Of a DNA stretch of 64,000 nucleotides, positions 22,683-30,104 are shown piece after piece. Made by a program: the position numbers and the translations under genes. The stretch covers positions 236,645 to 300,644 of the forward strand of contig FMXS01000005.1 of NCBI GenBank assembly GCA_900104495.1, in the 5' to 3' direction. The DNA is from Ruminococcaceae bacterium FB2012. GTDB lineage: Bacteria > Bacillota > Clostridia > Oscillospirales > Ruminococcaceae. The notes under the pieces were generated by a model. The model did not search any database. It was not told the origin of the DNA and worked only from the letters and a program-made list of their open reading frames with translations. How positions within the stretch are numbered: the first letter of the stretch is position 1; every line of letters begins with the position of its first letter.

Positions 22683-23312
22683 ATGGAAAACAGATCTCAG
22701 AGCATAGAAAGCAACAAGAACCGCAGGATAAAGATCAACATCATCCCCGGGCATTTCGCCACCAACCACTCCCACGTTAATTTTTATGTGGATATGACCT
22801 CTATCAAGACCAGCCATAAAATGGCCAAGGAGGCTGCGGTGGAGCTGGCGGCTAACTATGCCACCACACACATCGACACTATCATCTGCCTGGAGGGCAC
22901 CGAGATGCTGGGCGCATTTCTCGCCGAGACCCTTTCGGAGACCGGCATCAATTCCGGCGCGGACATCGCGGTGGTAACTCCCGAGCTCAATATGAACAAT
23001 CAGATGATCTTCCGCGACAACACTCAGAAGAAGATCTGGGGCAAGCAGATCCTGCTGCTGATCTCCTCGGCTTCTACGGGCAAGAGCATCACCCGCGCAG
23101 TGGACTGCCTCCAGTACTACAACGGCAGCCTTGCGGCTATCGGCGCTATCTTCTCGGCTATCAAGGAGTCCCACGGCATCGCCGTGAACGCTATCTTCAG
23201 CGATACCGACCTGCCTAAGTACGACAGCTATTCCTCCACCGCCTGCCCCATGTGCAAGAGCGGTCAGAAGGTGGATGCGCTCATCAACAGCTTCGGATAT
23301 TCCAAGATCTGA
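22683..23312 (+). CDS. Phosphoribosyltransferase-fold protein (orotate PRTase-like) with altered PRPP loop
   Basis: 209 residues. The middle has the Rossmann-like PRTase layout: TIICLEGTEMLGAFLA (PPi-loop region) and ILLLISSASTGKSITRAVDCL at the PRPP-binding loop. In canonical PRTases the loop carries two acidic residues (VDDVxTTG); here they are replaced by ISSASTG, so PRPP binding may be changed. The C-terminus holds CPMCKSGQKVDALINS, a CxxC that may bind metal or be redox-active. It has AGGAGG and a consensus promoter, so it is likely well expressed. A known relative is the pyrE-like protein annotated in Ruminococcaceae. The reaction is uncertain. Confidence 0.75.
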   Translation: MENRSQSIESNKNRRIKINIIPGHFATNHSHVNFYVDMTSIKTSHKMAKEAAVELAANYATTHIDTIICLEGTEMLGAFLAETLSETGINSGADIAVVTPELNMNNQMIFRDNTQKKIWGKQILLLISSASTGKSITRAVDCLQYYNGSLAAIGAIFSAIKESHGIAVNAIFSDTDLPKYDSYSSTACPMCKSGQKVDALINSFGYSKI

Positions 23313-23331
23313 CGGACAAGCGCATAATACG

Positions 23332-23360
23332 GCCCCGCTTTAGGGCGGGGCATATTTTAT
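23332..23360 (+). terminator. Terminator-like hairpin after the PRTase-like gene
   Basis: A stem GCCCCGC/GCGGGGC (23332-23338, 23345-23351) is followed by ATATTTTAT. The T-run is weak, so some read-through into the DUF4261 gene is likely. Confidence 0.62.
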
Positions 23361-23379
23361 CAGTATAGGAGTTTAGAAA

Positions 23380-24150
23380 ATGGCTAATACCGAAAAACAA
23401 AAGAAGGCTATGGTAGGCTTTGTACTGCTTACGGACGCTAATTTTGACTGGCCGAGGTTCCGGCACAATCTGAAAGAGGACTGGGATATTTCCTTCTCGG
23501 ACGAGGTCAAGGACGGTGCCGTGGTTTTCCCGGTGGAGGACTACAACTGCGCCTGCTCGCTTCTGCCGACGCCTGTTCCCAACGGCGAAGCCGAAGCCTG
23601 CGCCAAGAACAACGTCCTTTGGGGCGAGGGCGCCGAGATCGTCGCCAAGCACGCCGCCCATGTGATGATCGCGGTGATGAACAACGACGAAGAGGAATAC
23701 TATGACCCCGTGGATGCAAAGCTGGTGTTCTGCAAGCTGGCAAGCTCCATGCTCAAGCTGAAAAACACTATCGGCATCTACTGCAATCCCACGGTGTTTG
23801 AGAAGAACTTCTACATCGAGGTGGCGGAGCATATCAAGAAGGACGAGCTGCCGGTGCCGATCATGCTCCACGCGGGGATGTATCTCAACAACGAGAACCG
23901 CCTTTGCGGCTTCACCTACGGCCTCCGCGCCTTCGGCAAGGAGGAGATCGAGGTGCTGAACACCACGGCACAGCCCCCGCAGATGTTCAATTTCCTTATG
24001 GCGATAAGCGACTACATCCTCAACGGGGACGTCACTCTCAAGGACGGCGAGACCGTGGGCTTCACCGAGGACCAGCATCTTCCGGTGACGCTTTCCAAGG
24101 CCGTTTCCTTCGACGGGAACAGTCTGAAGATAGGATTTATGAACGGCTGA
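23380..24150 (+). CDS. DUF4261 domain-containing protein
   Basis: 256 residues without signal or membrane segments. It begins MVGFVLLTDANFDWPRF and ends with GETVGFTEDQHLPVTLSKAVSF, the pattern of DUF4261 proteins that occur in Firmicutes next to stress or signalling genes. A central NTIGIYCNPTVFEKNFY is characteristic. The function of the family is unknown. AGGAG precedes the ATG. No own promoter was found, so transcription probably comes from the PRTase-like gene by read-through. Confidence 0.78.
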   Translation: MANTEKQKKAMVGFVLLTDANFDWPRFRHNLKEDWDISFSDEVKDGAVVFPVEDYNCACSLLPTPVPNGEAEACAKNNVLWGEGAEIVAKHAAHVMIAVMNNDEEEYYDPVDAKLVFCKLASSMLKLKNTIGIYCNPTVFEKNFYIEVAEHIKKDELPVPIMLHAGMYLNNENRLCGFTYGLRAFGKEEIEVLNTTAQPPQMFNFLMAISDYILNGDVTLKDGETVGFTEDQHLPVTLSKAVSFDGNSLKIGFMNG

Positions 24151-24167
24151 ATAAAGCGGATAACCGC

Positions 24168-24198
24168 GCCCCGGATAATTCCGGGGCTTTATTTTTTT
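24168..24198 (+). terminator. Terminator of the DUF4261 gene
   Basis: An 8-bp stem GCCCCGGA/TCCGGGGC (24168-24175, 24180-24187) is followed by TTTATTTTTTT. Confidence 0.9.
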
Positions 24199-24226
24199 CC
24201 GAATTGAAAACTTTTGCCGATTGCTC

Positions 24227-24255
24227 TTGATTTTTAAAGGGTTATATTATATAAT
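24227..24255 (+). promoter_or_regulatory. Promoter of pgk
   Basis: -35 TTGATT (24227-24232), -10 TATAAT (24250-24255), 17-bp spacer. The leader is about 80 nt and contains a small hairpin at 24300-24316. Confidence 0.8.
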
Positions 24256-24299
24256 AAATAGTGGCGGATTGGGTTTCTTTTCCGCAGCAAAGTTATTTA

Positions 24300-24316
24300 T
24301 TCGGGTCACACCCGAA
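24300..24316 (+). promoter_or_regulatory. Hairpin in the pgk 5' leader
   Basis: TTCGGGT-cac-ACCCGAA forms a 7-bp stem 26 nt upstream of the pgk start. It may stabilise this highly expressed mRNA. No riboswitch class is recognised. Confidence 0.5.
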
Positions 24317-24342
24317 AATTTATAATGAGAGGATGTCACATC

Positions 24343-25557
24343 ATGGCAGGATTAAACAAGGTTTCAGTCGATGACATTAATGTCAAGGGCAAGAAGGTGC
24401 TCGTAAGAGTTGACTTCAACGTTCCGCTCAAGGACGGCGTTATCACTAACGATAACCGTATCACAGCGGCTCTGCCTACTATCAATAAGCTGGTCGCAGA
24501 CGGCGGTAAGGTCGTTCTCTGCTCGCATCTCGGCAAGCCCAAGAACGGCCCCGAGGATAAGTTCTCCCTGGCTCCCGCAGCCGCAAGACTGGCTGAGCTG
24601 GTAAGCGCTAAGGTAACATTCGCCAAGGACGATACCGTTGTGGGCGACAACGCCAAGAAGGCCGTTGCCGAAATGGGCGAGGGCGAGATCGTAGTTCTCG
24701 AGAATACCCGCTTCCGCGGCGCTGAAGAGACCAAGAACGGCGAGGCTTTCGCCAAGGAGCTGGCCGATCTCGTTGACGGCGAAGTATTCGTAATGGATGC
24801 TTTCGGTTCCGCTCACAGAGCTCACGCTTCCACTGCCGGCGTTACCAAGTTCGTTAAGGAGACCGCAGTAGGCTATCTGATGCAGAAGGAGATCAACTTC
24901 CTCGGCAACGCCGTTGAGGATCCCGTTCGTCCCTTCGTTGCTATCCTGGGCGGCGCTAAAGTTGCCGACAAGCTGAACGTTATCAACAACCTCATCGAGA
25001 AGTGCGACACTCTTATCATCGGCGGCGGTATGGCTTATACCTTCCTGAAGGCTCAGGGCAAGGAAGTCGGCACCTCCCTCGTTGACGATACCAAGATCGA
25101 CTACTGCAAGGAAATGATCGAGAAGGCAGCTGCCGCCGGCAAGAAGCTGCTCCTGCCCGTTGACACCACCGTTGCAGCAGGCTTCCCTGATCCTATCGAC
25201 GCTCCTATCGACGTTGAGGTAGTTGACGCTATCCCCGCTGACAAGATGGGTCTCGATATCGGCACCAAGACCGCCGAGCTTTATGCCGAGGCTGTAAAGA
25301 GCGCCAAGACCGTTGTCTGGAACGGACCTATGGGCGTGTTCGAGAACCCCGTTCTCGCTAAGGGCACTATCGCAGTTGCCAAGAGCCTGGCCGAGACCGA
25401 TGCTACCACTATCATCGGCGGCGGCGACAGCGCTGCGGCAGTTATCCAGCTGGGCTTCGCCGACAAGATGAGCCACATCTCCACAGGCGGCGGCGCTTCC
25501 CTTGAGTATCTCGAGGGCAAGGTGCTCCCCGGCATCGACGTTATCGCTGACAAGTAA
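24343..25557 (+). CDS. pgk: Phosphoglycerate kinase
   Basis: 404 residues. It transfers phosphate from 1,3-bisphosphoglycerate to ADP. Motifs are KKVLVRVDFNVPLKDG (substrate-binding Arg/Asp), CSHLGKPK, FVAILGGAKVADK, WNGPMGVFE and the nucleotide loop IGGGDSAAA. The start at 24343 follows AGAGGATG; an upstream in-frame codon at 24325 adds six residues without support. Codon choice is strongly biased to GTT/GCT/AAG/ATC, as expected for a highly expressed gene. It opens the gene group pgk-tpiA-gpmI, although a terminator-like hairpin separates it from the next gene. Confidence 0.98.
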   Translation: MAGLNKVSVDDINVKGKKVLVRVDFNVPLKDGVITNDNRITAALPTINKLVADGGKVVLCSHLGKPKNGPEDKFSLAPAAARLAELVSAKVTFAKDDTVVGDNAKKAVAEMGEGEIVVLENTRFRGAEETKNGEAFAKELADLVDGEVFVMDAFGSAHRAHASTAGVTKFVKETAVGYLMQKEINFLGNAVEDPVRPFVAILGGAKVADKLNVINNLIEKCDTLIIGGGMAYTFLKAQGKEVGTSLVDDTKIDYCKEMIEKAAAAGKKLLLPVDTTVAAGFPDPIDAPIDVEVVDAIPADKMGLDIGTKTAELYAEAVKSAKTVVWNGPMGVFENPVLAKGTIAVAKSLAETDATTIIGGGDSAAAVIQLGFADKMSHISTGGGASLEYLEGKVLPGIDVIADK

Positions 25558-25591
25558 GAGACGCTTCTGCCTCTGACGCGGTAAAAATTCG

Positions 25592-25625
25592 GGGGCAGGC
25601 TATGTTTGTAGTCTGCCCCTTTTTA
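25592..25625 (+). terminator. Terminator (possibly partial) after pgk
   Basis: A 7-bp stem GGGGCAG/CTGCCCC is extended by four more pairs inside (25592-25619) and followed by TTTTT. It may set a step-down between pgk and tpiA. Confidence 0.85.
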
Positions 25626-25639
25626 TGTTTGGTGAGTTT

Positions 25640-26236
25640 ATGGAAATGACAATACTTCGCCTCCTGACTGCATCCGAGGAGGACGGAACAGACGTCGCAA
25701 AGGCCGGGTTCTTTGCGGACTATATGTGGATCGTCGGCGCCGTGCTGATCGTCGTCGGGCTCCTGCTGGTGTATTTCGGCATCAAGGTGGGCAAGGGCTA
25801 CCGCTTTATGCCCGAGCAGACCGAAACGCAGATCGTTGAGGACGATCTGCCCTCGGTGAAGGCCGAGATCGTCGAGCGCCGCAGCACCGAGGTCCCCGAT
25901 TATTCCGGGAACGAAGGCGGGAAGATAGTCTTCAAGGAGATGCTGATACGCTTCACCGCTGACGCACAGACCTTTGAGGAATGGATCAACGATTCGGGAG
26001 AGTACAGCGACACCGTACCCATCAAGTACAATCCCAATAATCCCCAGGAGTTCCACGTTGACGAGGGCGATGAATTTGAAGGCATCCCCGACGAGAACGG
26101 CGATCTTTCCGGCAACGAGGACGCGGATGCCGAACCCGAGGGCGGCAGCAGGACCGTTAAGCTGACCCTTATGGGCATCGGACTTATCATCTTAGGCATC
26201 GGTATATTCATCCTGATCGACGGACTGAGAAAGTAA
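25640..26236 (+). CDS. DUF3592-like two-helix membrane protein in the glycolytic cluster
   Basis: 198 residues. One helix near the N-terminus (YMWIVGAVLIVVGLLLVYFGI), an extracytoplasmic or cytoplasmic beta-rich domain, and one helix at the C-terminus (LMGIGLIILGIGIFILI). The middle has SDTVPIKYNPNNPQEF, typical of DUF3592. The start is set at 25640 using GGTGAG just upstream. ATGs at 25625 (inside the terminator T-run) and 25646 are alternatives. It lies 34 bp before tpiA and is likely co-transcribed. The link to glycolysis is by position only. Confidence 0.72.
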   Translation: MEMTILRLLTASEEDGTDVAKAGFFADYMWIVGAVLIVVGLLLVYFGIKVGKGYRFMPEQTETQIVEDDLPSVKAEIVERRSTEVPDYSGNEGGKIVFKEMLIRFTADAQTFEEWINDSGEYSDTVPIKYNPNNPQEFHVDEGDEFEGIPDENGDLSGNEDADAEPEGGSRTVKLTLMGIGLIILGIGIFILIDGLRK

Positions 26237-26270
26237 CAAGCAAAAAGTATAGATAAAGGAGTAATTCACA

Positions 26271-27047
26271 ATGAAGAAAAGCGTAAGAAAGGCGATCATC
26301 GCCGGAAACTGGAAAATGAACAAGACAAGACCCGAGGCCAAGGAGCTTATCGAGGCTATCAAGCCCCTGGTAGCCAATGCCGAGGGCAAGGTAGAGGTCA
26401 TCACCTGCGTGCCCTTCACCAACCTGGAGACCGCAGTTAACGCCACCGCCGGCAGCAATGTCAAGGTAGGCGCCGAGAACGTTCACTTCGAGAAGAGCGG
26501 AGCCTTCACCGGCGAGATCTCCGCAGATATGCTGGTGGAGCTGGGCGTTGAGTATGTCATCATCGGTCACAGCGAGAGAAGACAGTATTTCGGCGAGACC
26601 GACGAGACCGTCAACAAGAGGACCAAGGCTGCTCTGGCCGCCGGCCTCAAGCCTATCGTATGCGTAGGCGAGCTGCTCTGGGAGCGTGAGTGCGAGATCA
26701 CCGAGGAAGTTATCGCCCGTCAGATCAAGCTGGACCTGTGGGATGTTTCCGCCGAGGACGTTAAGAAGGTAGTCATCGCTTACGAGCCTGTATGGGCTAT
26801 CGGCACCGGCAAGACCGCTACCGCCGACCAGGCAGAGGAAGTCTGCGCATTCATCCGCGCTCAGCTGGCTAAGAAGTACGACGAGGCTACCGCAGAGGCT
26901 GTTACTATCCAGTACGGCGGTTCTATGAACGCCGGCAACGCCGCAGAGCTGCTCTCCAAGGAGAACGTTGACGGCGGACTTATCGGCGGCGCTTCTCTGA
27001 AGGCCAATGATTTCAACGTTATCGTGCAGGCTGCGGTCAACGGCTGA
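26271..27047 (+). CDS. tpiA: Triosephosphate isomerase
   Basis: 258 residues. It interconverts dihydroxyacetone phosphate and glyceraldehyde 3-phosphate. Catalytic residues are visible: Lys in AGNWKMNKT near the N-terminus, His in IIGHSERRQYFGE, and Glu in the family signature AYEPVWAIGTGKTAT. Phosphate loops VQYGGS-like (IQYGGSMN) and GGLIGGASL follow. AAGGAG precedes the ATG. Codon bias is strong, like pgk. Confidence 0.98.
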   Translation: MKKSVRKAIIAGNWKMNKTRPEAKELIEAIKPLVANAEGKVEVITCVPFTNLETAVNATAGSNVKVGAENVHFEKSGAFTGEISADMLVELGVEYVIIGHSERRQYFGETDETVNKRTKAALAAGLKPIVCVGELLWERECEITEEVIARQIKLDLWDVSAEDVKKVVIAYEPVWAIGTGKTATADQAEEVCAFIRAQLAKKYDEATAEAVTIQYGGSMNAGNAAELLSKENVDGGLIGGASLKANDFNVIVQAAVNG

Positions 27048-27081
27048 TCTTAGGAGGATCTGACCCTGCGCGGAGAGGGTG

Positions 27082-27786
27082 ATGCTTTTGGCAGAACGTG
27101 ATATCAAGATCATAGACGGCGAATACACCGGCAAGCCCCCCCGCCCTCTGCGGAGGAATCTTGATCTGCTTATCGGAGCGGGACTGATATTCTCGCCGCT
27201 TTGGGCGGCTTTCGGTTATATTCGGATAACCGTCATCAGCGCGGGGATAGGCCTTGCCTTCGTGGTGGCTCAATGGTTCATCAACCGCGGGGAGCCTTCG
27301 GCTGTCCGCAGACGGGTCTCCATGGGCCTGAGGATATTCGCGGTTGTCCTGCTGACGCTCACCGTGTTTATCGTGTTTGCCTTTGACCGCGGGATGAAAG
27401 GCTTCTATTCTCTGAGAAAGGGGCTTTTCTGCTTCGGCAACAGCGTCGATTCCCAGGAACTCGAATTCATGCCCGACAGCATCCCTTCCGGGAGCAGCGG
27501 GTTCTATATGATGTTCTTCCCGGCTGCAAATAACGGCGTCCCCGAAGCGAGGATACGCTTCACCGCCGACGGGGAGGGCATCAAGTCCCTGCGGGAGACC
27601 GCTCTCCAAAAGGGCGGGAAGCTCGTGGAAAAGGACAGCTTCGTACATAAAAAGCTCCGCGTTTACTGCGAGGAGACAGGCGGCGCCGTGGGCGATGCCG
27701 AGGTCTATTCCTTCGGCGAAGCCGGCCGCAACTGTCCCGCTTACCTCATAGACCCCGATACGGGTCTCTGCATTATTTACTGGTGA
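27082..27786 (+). CDS. Uncharacterised membrane protein between tpiA and gpmI
   Basis: 234 residues, not recognised. A basic cytoplasmic N-terminus (IIDGEYTGKPPRPLRRN) precedes three hydrophobic helices within residues about 30-105, then a soluble C-terminal region of about 130 residues. The start is ambiguous between ATG 27082, GTG 27079 and TTG 27088, all close to GGAGAGGG. Codon usage is less biased than in its glycolytic neighbours. It ends 26 bp before gpmI and is probably in the same transcript. Function unknown. Confidence 0.72.
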   Translation: MLLAERDIKIIDGEYTGKPPRPLRRNLDLLIGAGLIFSPLWAAFGYIRITVISAGIGLAFVVAQWFINRGEPSAVRRRVSMGLRIFAVVLLTLTVFIVFAFDRGMKGFYSLRKGLFCFGNSVDSQELEFMPDSIPSGSSGFYMMFFPAANNGVPEARIRFTADGEGIKSLRETALQKGGKLVEKDSFVHKKLRVYCEETGGAVGDAEVYSFGEAGRNCPAYLIDPDTGLCIIYW

Positions 27787-27812
27787 TCGTTAAAATTAGA
27801 AAGGAAATGTAT

Positions 27813-29399
27813 ATGTCAAAGAAGAAAACTGTTGTACTGGTAGTTATGGACGGCGTGGGCTTTTCCGTCACCGGTCTCGGCGATGCCGTTACCGAGGCTA
27901 ATACTCCCACACTGGATATGCTGCTGAAAAACTATCCCAACACCTCGCTGAAGGCTCACGGCGATGCCGTAGGTCTGCCCTCGGATGACGATATGGGCAA
28001 CTCCGAGGTGGGCCACAACGCTCTCGGCTGCGGACAGATCTACTCCCAGGGCGCCAAGCTGGTGAACGAGTCGCTGGAAAGCGGGAAGATGTTCACAAGC
28101 TCCACCTGGAAGCTGCTGATCGACAACGTGAAGAGCAAGGGCACCACACTGCACTTCCTGGGCCTGCTCTCCGACGGAAACGTTCATTCCAACATCCACC
28201 ATCTTGAAAAGATGCTGGCAAAGGCCAAGGAGGAAGGCGTGAAGAAGGTACGCTGCCACATCCTGCTGGACGGCAGAGACGTTCCCGCAACCTCGGCTCC
28301 CATTTACATCAAGGAGCTGGAGGACTGCCTGGCTTCCCTTAACGACGCTTCCTTCGACGCCCGCATCGCCTCCGGCGGCGGACGCATGAAGATCACCATG
28401 GACAGATACCAGGCTGACTGGGGTATGGTGGAAAGAGGCTGGAACACCCACGTTCACGGCGAAGGCAGACAGTTTGCCGACGCTCTTACCGCTGTTGATA
28501 CTCTCCGTGCCGAGACCGGCGCTATCGACCAGGATCTTCCCGAGTTCGTTATCGCCAAGGACGGCAAGCCCGTGGGCAAGGTCGAGGACGGCGACAGCAT
28601 GATCCTCTTCAACTTCCGCGGCGACAGAGCTATCGAGATCTCCATGGCCTTTGACGGCGGCGCCGAGTTCAAGCACTTTGACAGAGGCGTGATCCCCGAC
28701 GTTATCTACGCCGGAATGCTGGAGTACGATGGCGACCTCAAGATCCCCAAGAAGTATCTGGTAAATCCCCCGGAGATCAAGAGCACCCTCTCCGAGCTGC
28801 TGGTTAAGAACGGCCTTTACAGCTACGCCGTTTCCGAGACTCAGAAGTACGGCCACGTTACATATTTCTGGAACGGCAACCGCTCCGAGCGCTTTGACGA
28901 CGAGCTGGAGACCTGGAAGGAGATCCCCTCCGACCGCGTTTCCTTCGACGAGCGCCCTTGGATGAAGTCCGCCGAGATCACCGACGACCTTATCGAAGCT
29001 ATCCGCTCCGGCAAGTACGATTTCATCCGCTGCAACTATCCCAACGGCGATATGGTAGGCCACACCGGCAACATGGATGCCACGATCACTGGCGTTGAGG
29101 CCGTTGATCTCGGCCTTGCAAGACTTTTGAAGGTCTGCGACGAGTGCAACTGCACTCTGCTTGTCACTGCCGACCACGGCAACGCCGACGAGATGCTGGA
29201 GAAGAACAAGAAGGGCGAGATCCAGGTGCGCACCGCCCATTCCCTCAACCGCGTTCCCTTCATCATCTGGGACAAGGAGACCCGCCACGAGATCATTGAC
29301 GCCGACAGCAAGAAGTACGGTCTGGCCAATGTGGCTCCCACCGTTGCCAAGCTCCTCGGTCTCGAAGCTCCCGAGTGCTGGGAAGCATCTATGATCTGA
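27813..29399 (+). CDS. gpmI: 2,3-bisphosphoglycerate-independent phosphoglycerate mutase
   Basis: 528 residues of the alkaline-phosphatase superfamily. It interconverts 3- and 2-phosphoglycerate with two Mn ions and a Ser phospho-intermediate. The first metal motif is VVMDGVGFS; the phospho-Ser is in GNSEVGHNALG; metal ligands in the C-terminal half lie in NYPNGDMVGHTG and VTADHGNADEM. The length fits the common 510-530 residue form. The start at 27813 has AAAGGA 7 bases upstream. It ends in a strong terminator. Confidence 0.97.
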   Translation: MSKKKTVVLVVMDGVGFSVTGLGDAVTEANTPTLDMLLKNYPNTSLKAHGDAVGLPSDDDMGNSEVGHNALGCGQIYSQGAKLVNESLESGKMFTSSTWKLLIDNVKSKGTTLHFLGLLSDGNVHSNIHHLEKMLAKAKEEGVKKVRCHILLDGRDVPATSAPIYIKELEDCLASLNDASFDARIASGGGRMKITMDRYQADWGMVERGWNTHVHGEGRQFADALTAVDTLRAETGAIDQDLPEFVIAKDGKPVGKVEDGDSMILFNFRGDRAIEISMAFDGGAEFKHFDRGVIPDVIYAGMLEYDGDLKIPKKYLVNPPEIKSTLSELLVKNGLYSYAVSETQKYGHVTYFWNGNRSERFDDELETWKEIPSDRVSFDERPWMKSAEITDDLIEAIRSGKYDFIRCNYPNGDMVGHTGNMDATITGVEAVDLGLARLLKVCDECNCTLLVTADHGNADEMLEKNKKGEIQVRTAHSLNRVPFIIWDKETRHEIIDADSKKYGLANVAPTVAKLLGLEAPECWEASMI

Positions 29400-29413
29400 T
29401 AAAGAGTATATTT

Positions 29414-29442
29414 AAGCCCGGGATATCCTCCCGGGCTTTTTT
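29414..29442 (+). terminator. Terminator of gpmI
   Basis: A stem GCCCGGG/CCCGGGC (29416-29422, 29430-29436) with flanking A-T pairs is followed by TTTTTT. Confidence 0.92.
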
Positions 29443-29449
29443 GCGCCTA

Positions 29450-29478
29450 TTGACAAGAGTGGGCAATGCGGTTATAAT
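29450..29478 (+). promoter_or_regulatory. Promoter of the YGPP-lipoprotein/radical SAM operon
   Basis: -35 TTGACA (29450-29455) and -10 TATAAT (29473-29478) are perfect consensus with a 17-bp spacer. It starts immediately after the gpmI terminator, so the pair is an independent unit with a leader of about 130 nt. Confidence 0.92.
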
Positions 29479-29615
29479 ATAAGCAGAACGGTTGACCAAT
29501 GAACAATATGCACATATCCCGCAGGGAGAATTTGTGCAATCCGACACCATAAAAAACAGCCGTCCCCGACGTATATAAAGTATATCCGAATGATACACGG
29601 AAAGGAGCAGATCCT

Positions 29616-30095
29616 ATGAAAAAGACCAAAAGGACAGCTATGATAGCGGCGGCATTCGCGGCGGCTGTGAGCCTTACCGCCTGCAGCGGCGGCAGCAGCT
29701 CGGGCAAGGCGGATGACGTTACTCCCGGTGTGACGGTTTCAAACAACAGCTTCGATGCCTCCTCCGAGGAGCCGCAGGAGGTCTATGGTCCTCCGACGGA
29801 TTTTGATGCGTCCTCTGAGGAGGTGCAGGACGTTTACGGCCCGCCGGTCGATTACGATCCCTCCTCAGACAATGTCCAGACCGATTACGGCGCTCTGCCG
29901 GTATACCCGGATTCCGAGGTTGACGAAAAGTTCGACTCCGAAGCCGAAGAAGATCCCGGTTCCGTTGTTGACAAGGACCCCGCTTCCGCGGAAGACAGGA
30001 ACGCCAACACCGGCGATGACAGCTTCCAGCCAAAGGCCAATATGGAGCCTACGGTCTACGGCCCGCCGTCATTTTTTGACAGCTCCGAGCAGTGA
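29616..30095 (+). CDS. Lipoprotein with repeated YGPP motifs, candidate radical-SAM substrate
   Basis: 159 residues. The signal peptide ends in the lipobox LTAC (Cys23), and the mature part is short, acidic and predicted disordered. VYGPP occurs at residues 56-60, 73-77 and 147-151, with a degenerate DYGALP at 90-95. The first three are exactly 17 residues apart. Each intact copy is followed by an aromatic-Asp-Ser-Ser pattern (DFDASSEE, DYDPSSDN, FFDSSEQ). No known fold is seen. The radical SAM/SPASM gene begins 9 bp downstream, so this protein is a natural candidate for post-translational modification at the Tyr-Gly-Pro-Pro core or the F/Y-D sites. A role as ordinary surface lipoprotein is not excluded. 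Confidence 0.85.
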   Translation: MKKTKRTAMIAAAFAAAVSLTACSGGSSSGKADDVTPGVTVSNNSFDASSEEPQEVYGPPTDFDASSEEVQDVYGPPVDYDPSSDNVQTDYGALPVYPDSEVDEKFDSEAEEDPGSVVDKDPASAEDRNANTGDDSFQPKANMEPTVYGPPSFFDSSEQ

Positions 30096-30104
30096 GGGAA
30101 CGCT

